In this document: positions 41,839-51,999 of the stretch, piece after piece
Numbering within the stretch: the stretch's first letter is position 1
Layout of the letters: every line of letters begins with the position of its first letter
Assembly (NCBI RefSeq): GCF_006517175.1
Contig: NZ_CP041186.1
Span: forward strand, 496,001 to 560,000
Length of the DNA stretch: 64,000 nt
Direction of reading: 5' to 3'
Source of the DNA: Persicimonas caeni
GTDB lineage: Bacteria; Myxococcota_A; Bradymonadia; Bradymonadales; Bradymonadaceae
Notes under the pieces: generated by a model
The model's database searches: none
Told to the model about the DNA's origin: nothing
What the model saw: only the letters and a program-made list of their open reading frames with translations
Position numbers and translations under genes: made by a program

Positions 41839-44800
41839 TCAGGGGTTGCCGCGGTAGATTTGGATGGGCTGCTGGCCCTGTCGATAGCGCGAGCCGCCGA
41901 GTCCATGGCCCAACCCGCGCCCGCTCGACACGTTGTAGCGATAGCTGTCGTAGATACGGCTCTGGTCGAAGAGAGTTCGACTCAACCAGCGCCCTTGACG
42001 CATCGCACCGACGCCCTTCGAGAGTAGAGTCGCCAGGAAATCATCGCTGGATTCGACCAACCCCTTGATGCGAGGGCTATCCTGGGCTGCTCGCGCCAAC
42101 GTCCGCGCGGCCGCGTCTTCGTCGCCGGCACGCTTGTAGGCCAGCGCCAAGGTAATCAGGAACTCCGAGCGCTTATAACTCGAGGCCGCCACAGCCTGAC
42201 GACTGAGCATCACTGCCTTTTTGGCGTCGCCTCCGTTGAGCGCCAGGTTCAACGCGCGGGCGTTCAGCAATTCGTCGAGCCCGCGCATGCTGCCGCCGCG
42301 CAGGCGCTCGTAGTGGTGCGCCATGACATACCAACGCTCGGCGCGCTCGAGCAGACGTGCCTCGACGAAGAGCCGCCCGACCGCCTCGACCCACTGAGAT
42401 TCGTCGATCAGATGAGGCGCATCCAAGAACCCCGGGACCGTGCGGTCGAAGAAGGCCACGCCCCAGCTTGCCTTATCGGCGGTCAGCACCGCGTTAAGCG
42501 CCAGGTGCAGCGGGTGGCTCCACGACTTGCCCGAGACGCTGGGCAAGCGAATCAGTCGCTCGAGATAAGCCTCGGCGAGGGGCATTTGGTCAGCCTGGAG
42601 CGCCACAGAGGCCACCGAGCCGAGTACATTGGCGTCGGCCTGACGCCCCACCAACCCGCGGTCGATATCCTCCTTGGCGCCTTTCTGGCCGCTGGCCAAG
42701 CGCCACAAACCACGAGCCAGATATGAGCGACGCAGCTTTCCGCCCTCGGCGAACGCGCGCTCGGCCATCGCACCGCCGAGCTCGAGGTGGCCGGCCAAGG
42801 TGTACTCGTACGATAGGCCCGCCGCCTCCAACTCGGGGTTCGCCGCCCGATCAACCGCGAGACGCAGATAGCGTTTGGCATCGTCGTAGCGCCCGATATG
42901 CGCGTTGGCATCGGCGAGTTGGTGCAGGGCGTCGGTCGACAACTCTTCGAGGGAAAGTTTGGGAGCGACCACCCGGGCGGTCTCGACGTCGAAGTCGTAG
43001 GCGTTCAGCTTGCGCACCAACTCCAAGACGGCAGTGCCCGACGCCGAAAAATCGTCGACGTACTCGCCGATGAGTTGGCGACCCCGCTCGACGTCGCCGG
43101 CGCGAAACGCCACCAGGATCTCAGTGCGCCGCACCCGCGGATCCTCAGGCCGCGCCTCGCGATACGGCTCGAGCAACACGTCGGCCACCTGCGGGTCGAC
43201 CTTCATGACCGTGTAATCGATGGAGTTTTGACCCAGCTTGCGCCCCAGCATGCCGAGTTGACGCCAATACAGGGGCATCAACGCCTCGACCGTCTCGCGG
43301 TCGCCGACAGTCGCCGCCGAGACGATGGCCTTTTCGAGAATCTCGCCGGTCTGGTAGGTCTCGGCCGTCTCGCGCGCCACCTGTGCGGCCCGCTGCTCGA
43401 AGCCGTGATAGTCGAGCGCCTCGATGAGCGCATCGACCGAGAAGTTGTCGCGGCCCAAATACGTCTTCCAGATGTCCACGATCTTCTCGACGCCCTTCTC
43501 GTCTCCCCGGGCGTTGTAGATGCCCAGAAGCTGCCTGAGCAGATACTGCTCGTCGCGCGAACCACGGCGTATGTCGAACTGGCGGCTACCCGGGCGCCCG
43601 ACCATTGCATCGATCGCGTCGAGGACGAACGCCTCCGCCTCCTCGTAGCGCCCCTCTAGAATCAGATCTTGGGCATGATCGCGGATCTGGTAGCGCGTCC
43701 ACTGTCGGGCCTCGAATGGGTCGTCGTGCTCGACGGGCTCCGCGTCGTACACCCCTGCCAAACGCTGCGAAAAACTCTCGACGTAACGATGCTCGCGCAC
43801 CGACTCGGGCAACTCGTCGATCAGGCCGCGCACCTCGGCGACGTAGCCGGACGCCGCCAACAGCGCCATGCCGCTGATGAGTGTATTTCGAAGGTAATGG
43901 CGCTCGGTTTTGCCGACTTCGGTGACCTCGTCCGCGGTATGGCGCAGGTACGCGAGCGCGGCCCGCACGCCGCGGCGATGGAGCAAATCGGCCACATATG
44001 CCTGCCCGAGCCGGTTGGAGTTGGGATCAATCTGGGCGACGCGCTCGGTAATCGACGAGTAGAGGTCGACTCGGCCAAAACGCATAAAATCGATGATCGG
44101 CGGCAGGCTGTGGCGCGAGTACGACGAGCGCATCGAGCCCAACAGCCACTCGGTGACCGAGCGCGAGATCCCCTGCTCGTGGCCTGTCGCCAGTTGGAGC
44201 GAGGCGATATGCGACGTGCTCCCGTTGTTCGTGCGCTGCAAGATCCCGAGGGCGCGCTCGGGTTGGCCGTTGTGCAGATAGTAGTCGACCAAGAAGGTGT
44301 CGAGGCCACGCTCTTCGGTCTGGAAACGCTGCCCCTCGAGCTTGTCGACGATGGGTGCGAGCCGATCGACCGCGGCGAGTTCATCTGCGTAGGTCATCAC
44401 CAGACGCCAACCATAACTGACGTCGCCGGCCTGCAGACGCTCCTCGATGAGCGTCGCAATCACCTCGTAGCGTCCGTTGTCCCGCAGGGCACGAAACATC
44501 TCGCCCCAATGGGCCCCCTGCTTGGCCATCTGTTTGACCCGCGCGAGAACCGCGTCGGCCTTCTCCCCGCTCAGATGATCGGCCAAGCCTGCCGACGCCT
44601 TTTGCTGGGCGAACGGGCTGTTGTCTCGCTGGGAAGCCTCGATCGCCAGGTCCTCACGGCCCACCTTTCTGAAGGCGGCGACCATGTCGTCGTAGACGCG
44701 CGCGCCGTAGTGGGTGGTATTCGCTGCACTGAAGAAGTCTTGAATCGCCCCTTCGTAGTGGCCCTGATTGACCAAGAAATTGGCCCGCGCGATCAACGCC

Positions 44801-47800
44801 GAATAGCTGCGATAACTGCTCGCCTTGCGTACCGCCCGGTCGTAGGCCGTCGCCGCCAGCTTCTCACCGCCGCGATGCTCCAGAAACTCGGCCAACTGCA
44901 GCCATTTGTACCCCGAATCGTAGCGGTCATCGTCCAGGTACTCGTTGAACAACTTCCACGCCTCCTGGCGCTTGCCCATATACCACAGGGCTCGGGCGTG
45001 ATCATATTTGAGGCTCAAGTCGTCGTTGGTCGGCGGCAGTTGCTCGACGCGATCGATATAATGCCTCCACAGCCCACGGTCTTTGAGGCCGCTCAGGTCA
45101 ATGCGGCGATCGTGCGGGCGCAGATACTGATGCTGCCCCAAAAACTTGGAGTAAAAGTCGGAGGTGAGCTCCAGGAAGTCGTCGATGCGCCCATTCTTGA
45201 GGTAAATCCCGCCCAGACCGCTCCCCACGTCCTCGAGAATCTGGCGGTGCACGTGAGCATCGAGTGAGGCATTCTGATGGTACGCGAGCGCCATCTTGTA
45301 GAAGCGCTCAGCCTGGTCGTGCTGATTGAAGGCGAAGAACTTCTTGGCGACCGCCAAGATGGCCTGGTTCTTTGCTCGCGTCTCCTGGATGTAGCGGTAG
45401 AAGACCTGCTCGGCCGCGTCGGCGCGCCCGCGCTCTAGAAGAAGCTCGGCATAGTCGAACCAGGTGGCCGACTCCTGGGGGTACTGGCTCAGGCAGCGAA
45501 CCAGCGACTCCTCGGCCAGCTCGGACATATTGCGCTGCTCGAAGAACGCCGACGCCTTCCGATATGCCGAACTGCGCCCGGACGACTGCTCCAGCGCCTT
45601 CAGATAGAAGTCGCGCGCCTTGTCACGATGCTTTCGGGCCGAGGCGGCGCTTGCAGACTTCTCCTCGAGGTAGAGCCCGTAGTGCTGCTCACCGGCCAAA
45701 AAGAGCATCCACGCCGAGGCCTCGCCGCTGGGGTAAGCCTTGTGAAACTGCTCGAGAAACCGGCTGCGCATCTCGGTGCCCGAGAACTCGTGGTAGATGC
45801 TCTCGAATAGCTGAGTGCGCAAGTCCCGGTACTGGGCGTCGTCCCAAAGCGCCAAGGCCTTGGCGTCTTTACCCATCTCCAAGTACATGCGTGAGAGCAT
45901 GCCACGATAGCGTCCGCCGCGGTTGCCCGGCGCGCCGATCATCTTCTCGAGCAGCCACACCTTGCGCGTCTTCTCTTCGGTGGGCTGTAAGACGTACCAA
46001 AGCCGCTCGAGCTCGTAGAACTGCGGCGAGGAGGTGTCGACGTATTTCTCCAACACCGCGTCGTACTTCTCCATCTCCCCGTTGGACACCGCGATACTCG
46101 CCGCTTCGACGTACCCGCTGTCGTCGCCCTGGTCACCGGCGGCCACATACAGGTCGAAAGCTTCATTGCGCCCGAACTGCCGACTGACGAAATGCGCCAG
46201 GTCGATGACTTGGTAGCGGCTGAGCTCTTTGGAGTCGGCCAGCTCCAGCAACATCTTCAACGCGCGGTCTCGTTGACCGTCATCGACCATGATCTCGGCC
46301 AGATACATCGCCGTGCGCGTGTCTTCGGGGTGCTTTTTTCGATAACCGTCGAGCACCTCGACAGCCTCGTCGCTCATGCCCGCTTGCTGCAGAAAACGCG
46401 CTGCCGACTGCACGTCCCAACTGTTGGTGCGGTCGCTCTCCAAATAGTTGTTCAGGGCACGCACCGCTTGCTTCTTCTTGCCCACTTTCAGCGCGATCCG
46501 GGCCAAGTCATACCACCAGTTGTGGCGGTCGGGGTGCTTGTCGAGGGCGCGCTTCATGTAACGGTAAGCCAGCTCGTACTCACCTGCTTCGCTTGCCCAG
46601 TCGGCGACGTACCAGATCGCCGTATCGCGCTCCGAACCGTTCAGGTAATTCTCGAGGATAGCCTGCGCGCGCTTTTTATCCCCGCTGCGCAACGTGTCCT
46701 TGTAGAGCCGCTCGACCATGTAGCGCGAGGCCGACCCGCTGGCGACCGCACGCTCGGTGATATCCTGAGACAACTGCTGCAGGTGATAACGCGCCGCGAC
46801 CCGGCGCACCGAATAGTAAATATTGTCCTTGCGATGCTCGCGCGCGTCCTGCAGGGCGAGGTCGAGGTAGTAGAGCAGGTACGTCTTGCCGCGCTCGCGA
46901 TCGTCGGGCTCGCCGGTGGCCAGCAGCCGATTGGCCAGGTCGAGATACAGGTCGACGTTCTGTCGGGTCTGCGCCGACGACATCAGCCCCATCGAGCGCT
47001 CGTATAGCTCGACGGCCAAGGCGTCTTCCCGCTCCCCGTCATAAAACCGGGCGACCTTGCGCAGCCGATCGACCGGATTGGCGTAGCGGCCGCCTACCTG
47101 GAGGTACTCCTCGAATTTCTGGCGCGCTTGGCTCTTCTGCCCCGTCTTCCACAAGGCCACCCCGTAGAGAAAGTCGACGCGCCGCTCCGAGTAGCGGTTG
47201 GTCTGCTCGTCGGGCGCCGGCGAGGCGCTCAGCGACTGCAACTGCGCGAGCATCTCGTCCCACTGGCGACGACTGTAGTAGTGGTCGGCCAAGCTCAACA
47301 TATCCGAGCGGATCAAGGCGTTCGACGCCGAGGGATGGTCGGGGGCAAGCCGCGCAATCTCGAGACGAAGTTCGAGGCGCTCGTCGACTTTGGAGTAATC
47401 GACCTGCTCGAGCGAGCGGACGAGTGCGTCGAGGTACTCGCTGTCGGAGACCACGTCCGACTCGAGCTTGCGCACTTTGCGGTAGACGATGACCTGTTCG
47501 GAAAAATTGCCCAGGTGGCCCAGCGCTTTTCCGAGCAGGTAGCCCGACTGCGCCTTTTTGTAATCAGCGTCGAACATCGTTTGCGACAGCCGGTACACCG
47601 AGTTCCAACGCCCTTCGGCTTCGGCTCGCTCGGCGGCCACCATATTCAGACGCATCGACGCGTCGCGCTTGTCCTGGCGAGCTTGGGCGACCTTCTCGAG
47701 ACGCTCCGCCTCGGTAGCCGGGCCCTGAGTGGCCGGGCCCGCGCAGGCCGAGCACATCGAGACGAAGGCCAGCGAAACCAGGAAGTGTCCGGATCGGAAG

Positions 47801-47808
47801 TCAGTCAT
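41839..47808 (-). CDS. Giant TPR lipoprotein (1989 aa)
   Basis: A 1989-aa exported protein. Signal peptide with lipobox CSAC (about 20 residues after MTDFRSGHFL), then almost continuous helix-turn-helix TPR-like repeats (repeated patterns W-LG-Y-A-P, for example LEQVDYSKVDERLELRLEIARLAPDHPSASNA) over about 1850 residues. A short Gly/Tyr/Arg-rich end follows (DSYRYNVSSGRGLGHG). This is much larger than common TPR lipoproteins. Likely an outer-membrane scaffold of superhelical form. It diverges from the kinase gene across a 217-bp space; regulation or partnership is inferred only from position. The start at 47808 is chosen for the lipobox; the upstream in-frame extension overlaps the divergent promoter region. 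Confidence 0.78.
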   Translation of the reverse strand: MTDFRSGHFLVSLAFVSMCSACAGPATQGPATEAERLEKVAQARQDKRDASMRLNMVAAERAEAEGRWNSVYRLSQTMFDADYKKAQSGYLLGKALGHLGNFSEQVIVYRKVRKLESDVVSDSEYLDALVRSLEQVDYSKVDERLELRLEIARLAPDHPSASNALIRSDMLSLADHYYSRRQWDEMLAQLQSLSASPAPDEQTNRYSERRVDFLYGVALWKTGQKSQARQKFEEYLQVGGRYANPVDRLRKVARFYDGEREDALAVELYERSMGLMSSAQTRQNVDLYLDLANRLLATGEPDDRERGKTYLLYYLDLALQDAREHRKDNIYYSVRRVAARYHLQQLSQDITERAVASGSASRYMVERLYKDTLRSGDKKRAQAILENYLNGSERDTAIWYVADWASEAGEYELAYRYMKRALDKHPDRHNWWYDLARIALKVGKKKQAVRALNNYLESDRTNSWDVQSAARFLQQAGMSDEAVEVLDGYRKKHPEDTRTAMYLAEIMVDDGQRDRALKMLLELADSKELSRYQVIDLAHFVSRQFGRNEAFDLYVAAGDQGDDSGYVEAASIAVSNGEMEKYDAVLEKYVDTSSPQFYELERLWYVLQPTEEKTRKVWLLEKMIGAPGNRGGRYRGMLSRMYLEMGKDAKALALWDDAQYRDLRTQLFESIYHEFSGTEMRSRFLEQFHKAYPSGEASAWMLFLAGEQHYGLYLEEKSASAASARKHRDKARDFYLKALEQSSGRSSAYRKASAFFEQRNMSELAEESLVRCLSQYPQESATWFDYAELLLERGRADAAEQVFYRYIQETRAKNQAILAVAKKFFAFNQHDQAERFYKMALAYHQNASLDAHVHRQILEDVGSGLGGIYLKNGRIDDFLELTSDFYSKFLGQHQYLRPHDRRIDLSGLKDRGLWRHYIDRVEQLPPTNDDLSLKYDHARALWYMGKRQEAWKLFNEYLDDDRYDSGYKWLQLAEFLEHRGGEKLAATAYDRAVRKASSYRSYSALIARANFLVNQGHYEGAIQDFFSAANTTHYGARVYDDMVAAFRKVGREDLAIEASQRDNSPFAQQKASAGLADHLSGEKADAVLARVKQMAKQGAHWGEMFRALRDNGRYEVIATLIEERLQAGDVSYGWRLVMTYADELAAVDRLAPIVDKLEGQRFQTEERGLDTFLVDYYLHNGQPERALGILQRTNNGSTSHIASLQLATGHEQGISRSVTEWLLGSMRSSYSRHSLPPIIDFMRFGRVDLYSSITERVAQIDPNSNRLGQAYVADLLHRRGVRAALAYLRHTADEVTEVGKTERHYLRNTLISGMALLAASGYVAEVRGLIDELPESVREHRYVESFSQRLAGVYDAEPVEHDDPFEARQWTRYQIRDHAQDLILEGRYEEAEAFVLDAIDAMVGRPGSRQFDIRRGSRDEQYLLRQLLGIYNARGDEKGVEKIVDIWKTYLGRDNFSVDALIEALDYHGFEQRAAQVARETAETYQTGEILEKAIVSAATVGDRETVEALMPLYWRQLGMLGRKLGQNSIDYTVMKVDPQVADVLLEPYREARPEDPRVRRTEILVAFRAGDVERGRQLIGEYVDDFSASGTAVLELVRKLNAYDFDVETARVVAPKLSLEELSTDALHQLADANAHIGRYDDAKRYLRLAVDRAANPELEAAGLSYEYTLAGHLELGGAMAERAFAEGGKLRRSYLARGLWRLASGQKGAKEDIDRGLVGRQADANVLGSVASVALQADQMPLAEAYLERLIRLPSVSGKSWSHPLHLALNAVLTADKASWGVAFFDRTVPGFLDAPHLIDESQWVEAVGRLFVEARLLERAERWYVMAHHYERLRGGSMRGLDELLNARALNLALNGGDAKKAVMLSRQAVAASSYKRSEFLITLALAYKRAGDEDAAARTLARAAQDSPRIKGLVESSDDFLATLLSKGVGAMRQGRWLSRTLFDQSRIYDSYRYNVSSGRGLGHGLGGSRYRQGQQPIQIYRGNP

Positions 47809-48025
47809 TGAGCGAGGCCGCCTATCAACCGTTTGGTCTGAAAATGCGCCAGACCAGATTGAATAAAAAAGACCCATTACACAAGGCCCGCCTTGGCACA
47901 GATTGCCGAAAGCGTCGTCAATACGATAGCTTCGGGTATTGTCGGCCTCGCCAAGTGGGGTTAGCTTCCAAATCAAGCACTACTCACCACCCATCGAATT
48001 CCGCAGTGAGCTGCGAAGCGCGTCT
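47809..48025. promoter_or_regulatory. Divergent promoter region, TPR lipoprotein/kinase
   Basis: A 217-bp space between divergent starts, AT-richer than the flanks near 47850-47890. It must carry both promoters; no clear -10/-35 pair can be assigned by eye. Confidence 0.4.
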
Positions 48026-51000
48026 ATGGCGATACCTCTGGGACCATTCGACCTACTCGAGCCGCTGGGAAGCGGGGGCATGGGCGCGGTGTGGCGAGCC
48101 GTGCACCGCGAACAATCGATCCCGGTGGCCGTCAAGGCGCTGAGCGGCGAGTCGGCGCACGACCCCGATTTTCGTGCCGAATTCGCCCGCGAAGTGCAGG
48201 CCGTCGCCGGGTTGGCCCATCCGGGGATCGTGTCGGTGTACGATTATGGGATCATCCCCGAGGCGACCGCGGCGGCCTCCGACGGCGCGCTGGTCGCCGG
48301 AAGCCCCATGCTGGCCATGGAGTTGGCCGATCGCGGCGCGCTGACCAACCTGAACCTGATTCCCAACTGGGCGGCACTTCGCGACCTGTTGCTCCAGCTG
48401 CTCGACGCGCTCGGCTACGCCCACGCACGCGGCATGATTCACCGCGACGTCAAACCGACCAACATCTTGCTGTCGTCGACCCCAGCCGCTCACGTGCGCT
48501 ACAAGCTGACCGACTTTGGCATTGCGCACGCCCTCGACCCGTTTAGCAGCCAGACCACTCAAGAAAACGGCATCTACCGAGGCTCGCCGGACTATTCGCC
48601 TCCCGAGCAGCTCGAGGGAACCTGGCGCGACTACGGCCCCTGGACCGACTTGTATGCGCTGGGATGCGTCGCCTACGAGTTCGCCTCGGGCAGGCCGCCG
48701 TTCATGGAGCAGAACTTCGTCAAGCTGGCCATGTGCCACATGGAGCAGGCGCCGCCGCCGATCGAGCCGCGGTTTGCACTGCCGGACGGCTTCGAGCGCT
48801 GGGTGATGCGCCTGCTCGCCAAGAAGCCGCGCAAGCGCTATCGCCGCGCCGCCGACGCCGCTTGGGCGCTTCTGCAACTGACGCCGGTGCTCGACTCCGC
48901 GTTCGACGGGGGGAGCGCGTCACCGCGCCAGCAGGGTCGAGCCCCGAGGCAACCGGCGCCGCTGGCACACGGTGACCAAGACAGCGTCGAGCTGGGGCCG
49001 AACACCGTCGAGTGGGCCGATGACGAGCCTGGGCAGGCGCACTCGGTCGATGAATCCATCGGCGAGATGCCTACGGTGCGCCTGCCGGAGAACCAACAGG
49101 GCCAGACCGAACCGCGTGGGGACCGCGAAAGACCCGACCAACGAACGACCTGTAAGGAGACGTCTTCGCCGAGCGATGACGCCATGATCAACCTGTCGAT
49201 TCCGGAGCGCGCCTGGCAGGACGCCAGCGGCGGGAAGGGTGTCGGCAAGGAGTTGCCGGAGCCGGTAGCAGGATTCGAGTCATCGCCACCGCCGTTGCCA
49301 CCGACCTGGCGGCGCGACACCCAGCGAAAGCCCGACACCCACCTGATCGGCGCAGGCCTGAACCTGTTCGGGCTGCGCGAAGTCGAATTCATCGGCCGCG
49401 AGGCCGAGCGTGATGTGGTCTGGGACGCCCTTGGTGAGGTCATCGAGACGGGAACACCGCACGCAGTGCTCATCCGCGGCCCCTCGGGCACCGGCAAGAG
49501 CCGCCTGGCCCAATGGATGTGCCAGCGCGCCCACGAGGTCGGCGCCGTGACGGTCATGGCCGCGAGCCACAGCCAACAATCGCAGCCGCTCGAGCCGCTG
49601 CGCCGTATGCTCGAGCAACCGCTGAGCACCTGGGGGATGAGCCCTCGCAACGTGCATCAGCGTGTGTGCGAGACGATCGACACCCTCTTCGAGCTCGACG
49701 CGAGCCAAGAAGAAGCTTACCTGCTCGACTACACCGCCCGTGGCGTCACCGAGTTCTTGCGTCCGAGCGTCGCCGAATCGGCCCAACTGGATGGTCCGCC
49801 GGTGGACTTTCGCACCAAGCGCGAGCGCTACGCGGTCATCGCCCGCTTTTTGCAGGCACTGGCCAAGCGCCGCCCGCTGATGCTCTGGCTCGACGATGTC
49901 GCGTGGGCGACCGATGCAGTGGGCCTCGTCGAGTATTTGCTCGAGTCGAACCAACAGGTGCCGGTGCTCTTTTTGATGACCGCGCGCGACGAGTCGTTGA
50001 TCGAGCGCCCGGCGATGGCCGATCGACTCGACGCCCTCGCCCAAGAAGATGCGGTGACTCCGCTGGAGCTCGGCCCACTGCCGTCGCCCAACCACGCCGA
50101 GCTCATCGAGCACTTGCTCACGCTGAGCCCGGACCTGGCCTGGCAAGTCGAAGAGCGCACCGCCGGCAACCCACTCTTTGCAGTGCAACTAGTCCGCGAC
50201 TGGGTCGAACGCGACGTGCTCGAGCCGTCGGCGCACGGCTTCACGCTGCGCGAAGGCGCCGATGCGCCGCTTCCCGACGACCTGTCTGCGCTGTGCCAGG
50301 AGCGCATCGAGCGTTTTCTGGACAAGTACTATTCGGGGCGAAAGGACGAACTGCGCCAGATCTTGGAGGTCGCGGCAGCGTTGGGGCGCGAGGTCGACGA
50401 GGTCGAGTGGCGCTCGGCGTGCAAGAACCTGGGGCTGGCGATTCCCGACGGGCTCGTGGCCGAGATGGTCAACCAGAAGCTCGCCCATCGCACCCCAGAG
50501 GGCTGGGCGTTTGTCCACGGCGCGCTTCGCGAGGTGATCGAGCGCGGCGCGCGCAACGCCGACCGCTGGGGGTACCACCAGCAGAACTGCATCATCATGC
50601 TCGACGAGCTGTATGGGCTGGAGACTCCGGGCATCTGGAAGCGCTGGGGTGATCACCTCTATAGCGCCGGTGAGCTCGAGGACGCCCTCGAGCCGCTGTT
50701 GGCGGCGGCCAACGAGGCGCGCCAGGCCGCCGATTGCCCCACCGGTCTGGAAGTGCTCGACCGCATCGACGAGATCTGCGGCCAGCTCGGTCTGAAACAC
50801 GACGTGCGCCAAGTGCGATCGTGGCTGCAGCGGGCGAACCTGTTGCGCCAATACCGCCACGCCCACGACCCGCAGCGGGCGCGGGAGTTGGTCGAGCAGG
50901 CCATGCAGGTCGCCCGATCACGCGGCTGGCTCAGCGAGTTGGGCATCGCGTTGCTCGAAGAGGCGCGCACGCTGGCGCATAACGGCGACTTCGCGGCGTC

Positions 51001-51790
51001 GCTCGACTCGTTCGAGTCGGCGCGGTCGATTTTCGAGGAAAACGGTATGCGCGAGGAGGCTGTCACGACGCTGTTGAGCATGTGCGCCGCGCAGCGCCGC
51101 GTGGGTCAATTCAGCCGGATGCGTCAGACCCTTCAGCAGGCACGCTCGCTTTGCGCGTCGCACGACAAGCGCCACCGCGCGATGGTCCACGAGCGGTACA
51201 CACAATATTACCTGGACGGCCCGCAAAAGGACCTCGAGCAGGCACGCATTCACGCGGAGCGCTTTTTGGTGGCGGCGCAAGAGCACCTGTCGCCGGTGAG
51301 CCAGGCGAAGGCGTGGGGCAATCTGGGTGAGATCAAACGGCTGGAAGGCAATCATGAAGACGCGCTGGGCGACTATCGGCGCGCTTACGCGCTGAGCAAC
51401 GGCGTGGGCGCCATCAAGCTGCCGTGTTTGTGCTTGCACAATATCGCCATGACCCAGTTCGAGATGGGCCACCTCGATGAGGCACGCCGCTGGTTCCGCG
51501 ACAGTCGAATCTGCATGGAGAAGAACGACTTCCAGCTCTTCGTGGCCGTTCCCATTGTGGGACTCGCCGCCTGTGAGGCGACGCGCGGGAGGTGGGAGTC
51601 GGCCCGGTCGCTGTTCGAAGCGGCGCTGGAGCGAATGGAAAGTCGCACCAATTTCGTGCGCGACCTCGCCGTGTTGGCCGAGTTCCTCGGCAAGACGGCC
51701 GCCGAGGCCGGACACGAAGAGTTGGCCAGACAAGCGTTGGCGCTGGCACGCGAGCACTGGGAGGTCAAAGAACCCGGGCGCCTCACCTAA
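48026..51790 (+). CDS. Ser/Thr protein kinase-AAA ATPase-TPR fusion
   Basis: A 1254-aa soluble signalling protein. Residues 8-290: Ser/Thr kinase with Gly loop GSGGMGAVW, AVK Lys37, HRDVKPTN (catalytic Asp near 139), DFG near 165 and SPDYSPPEQLEG. Residues 290-440: acidic low-complexity linker. Residues about 450-720: STAND-type AAA module with Walker A RGPSGTGKSRL (about 485) and Walker B LMLWLDDVAW (about 620). Residues 830-1254: TPR-like helices. Such STK-AAA-TPR proteins are common in myxobacteria and are thought to act in multi-protein signalling. The start at 48026 is preferred because the kinase core begins there. Divergent from the giant TPR lipoprotein. Confidence 0.85.
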   Translation: MAIPLGPFDLLEPLGSGGMGAVWRAVHREQSIPVAVKALSGESAHDPDFRAEFAREVQAVAGLAHPGIVSVYDYGIIPEATAAASDGALVAGSPMLAMELADRGALTNLNLIPNWAALRDLLLQLLDALGYAHARGMIHRDVKPTNILLSSTPAAHVRYKLTDFGIAHALDPFSSQTTQENGIYRGSPDYSPPEQLEGTWRDYGPWTDLYALGCVAYEFASGRPPFMEQNFVKLAMCHMEQAPPPIEPRFALPDGFERWVMRLLAKKPRKRYRRAADAAWALLQLTPVLDSAFDGGSASPRQQGRAPRQPAPLAHGDQDSVELGPNTVEWADDEPGQAHSVDESIGEMPTVRLPENQQGQTEPRGDRERPDQRTTCKETSSPSDDAMINLSIPERAWQDASGGKGVGKELPEPVAGFESSPPPLPPTWRRDTQRKPDTHLIGAGLNLFGLREVEFIGREAERDVVWDALGEVIETGTPHAVLIRGPSGTGKSRLAQWMCQRAHEVGAVTVMAASHSQQSQPLEPLRRMLEQPLSTWGMSPRNVHQRVCETIDTLFELDASQEEAYLLDYTARGVTEFLRPSVAESAQLDGPPVDFRTKRERYAVIARFLQALAKRRPLMLWLDDVAWATDAVGLVEYLLESNQQVPVLFLMTARDESLIERPAMADRLDALAQEDAVTPLELGPLPSPNHAELIEHLLTLSPDLAWQVEERTAGNPLFAVQLVRDWVERDVLEPSAHGFTLREGADAPLPDDLSALCQERIERFLDKYYSGRKDELRQILEVAAALGREVDEVEWRSACKNLGLAIPDGLVAEMVNQKLAHRTPEGWAFVHGALREVIERGARNADRWGYHQQNCIIMLDELYGLETPGIWKRWGDHLYSAGELEDALEPLLAAANEARQAADCPTGLEVLDRIDEICGQLGLKHDVRQVRSWLQRANLLRQYRHAHDPQRARELVEQAMQVARSRGWLSELGIALLEEARTLAHNGDFAASLDSFESARSIFEENGMREEAVTTLLSMCAAQRRVGQFSRMRQTLQQARSLCASHDKRHRAMVHERYTQYYLDGPQKDLEQARIHAERFLVAAQEHLSPVSQAKAWGNLGEIKRLEGNHEDALGDYRRAYALSNGVGAIKLPCLCLHNIAMTQFEMGHLDEARRWFRDSRICMEKNDFQLFVAVPIVGLAACEATRGRWESARSLFEAALERMESRTNFVRDLAVLAEFLGKTAAEAGHEELARQALALAREHWEVKEPGRLT

Positions 51791-51825
51791 ACAGAAATCG
51801 CCCCCCGATCTCGCCCACCCCCAAC

Positions 51826-51846
51826 ACGGTGTCAGACACCATGTTG
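51826..51846. repeat. REP palindrome copy 1
   Basis: Core GGTGTCAGACACC at 51830-51842, with AACACG/CATGTT flanks. Complement-oriented relative to copies 3 and 4. Lies downstream of the kinase gene and upstream of the RAYT gene. Confidence 0.8.
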
Positions 51847-51921
51847 TCCAGCTCTCATGCGCCTTTGAGCGCGATCTCGTGCCCCCGATCGACCCGCTGC
51901 CTCACAAAAAAAATCACCTAA

Positions 51922-51964
51922 TCACGCAACGATTCGGGCAATTCTGCCGAAAACCGTAATGAGG
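51922..51964 (+). repeat. Dispersed repeat, copy 2
   Basis: CACGCAACGATTC, a small hairpin (CGGGCA/TGCCG), then CCGAAAACCGTAATGAG. Located 36 bp before the RAYT start codon; the other copy is 19564-19604 (inverted), with no transposase near it. Confidence 0.65.
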
Positions 51965-51999
51965 GCTGTCGATGAACCTTCACCCACGGAGACTGGCAG

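Noticed and set aside
43669-45267. 532-aa plus-strand ORF within the giant TPR gene
   Set aside because: A shadow of a GC-rich coding strand; the minus-strand frame is a continuous TPR protein with lipobox.
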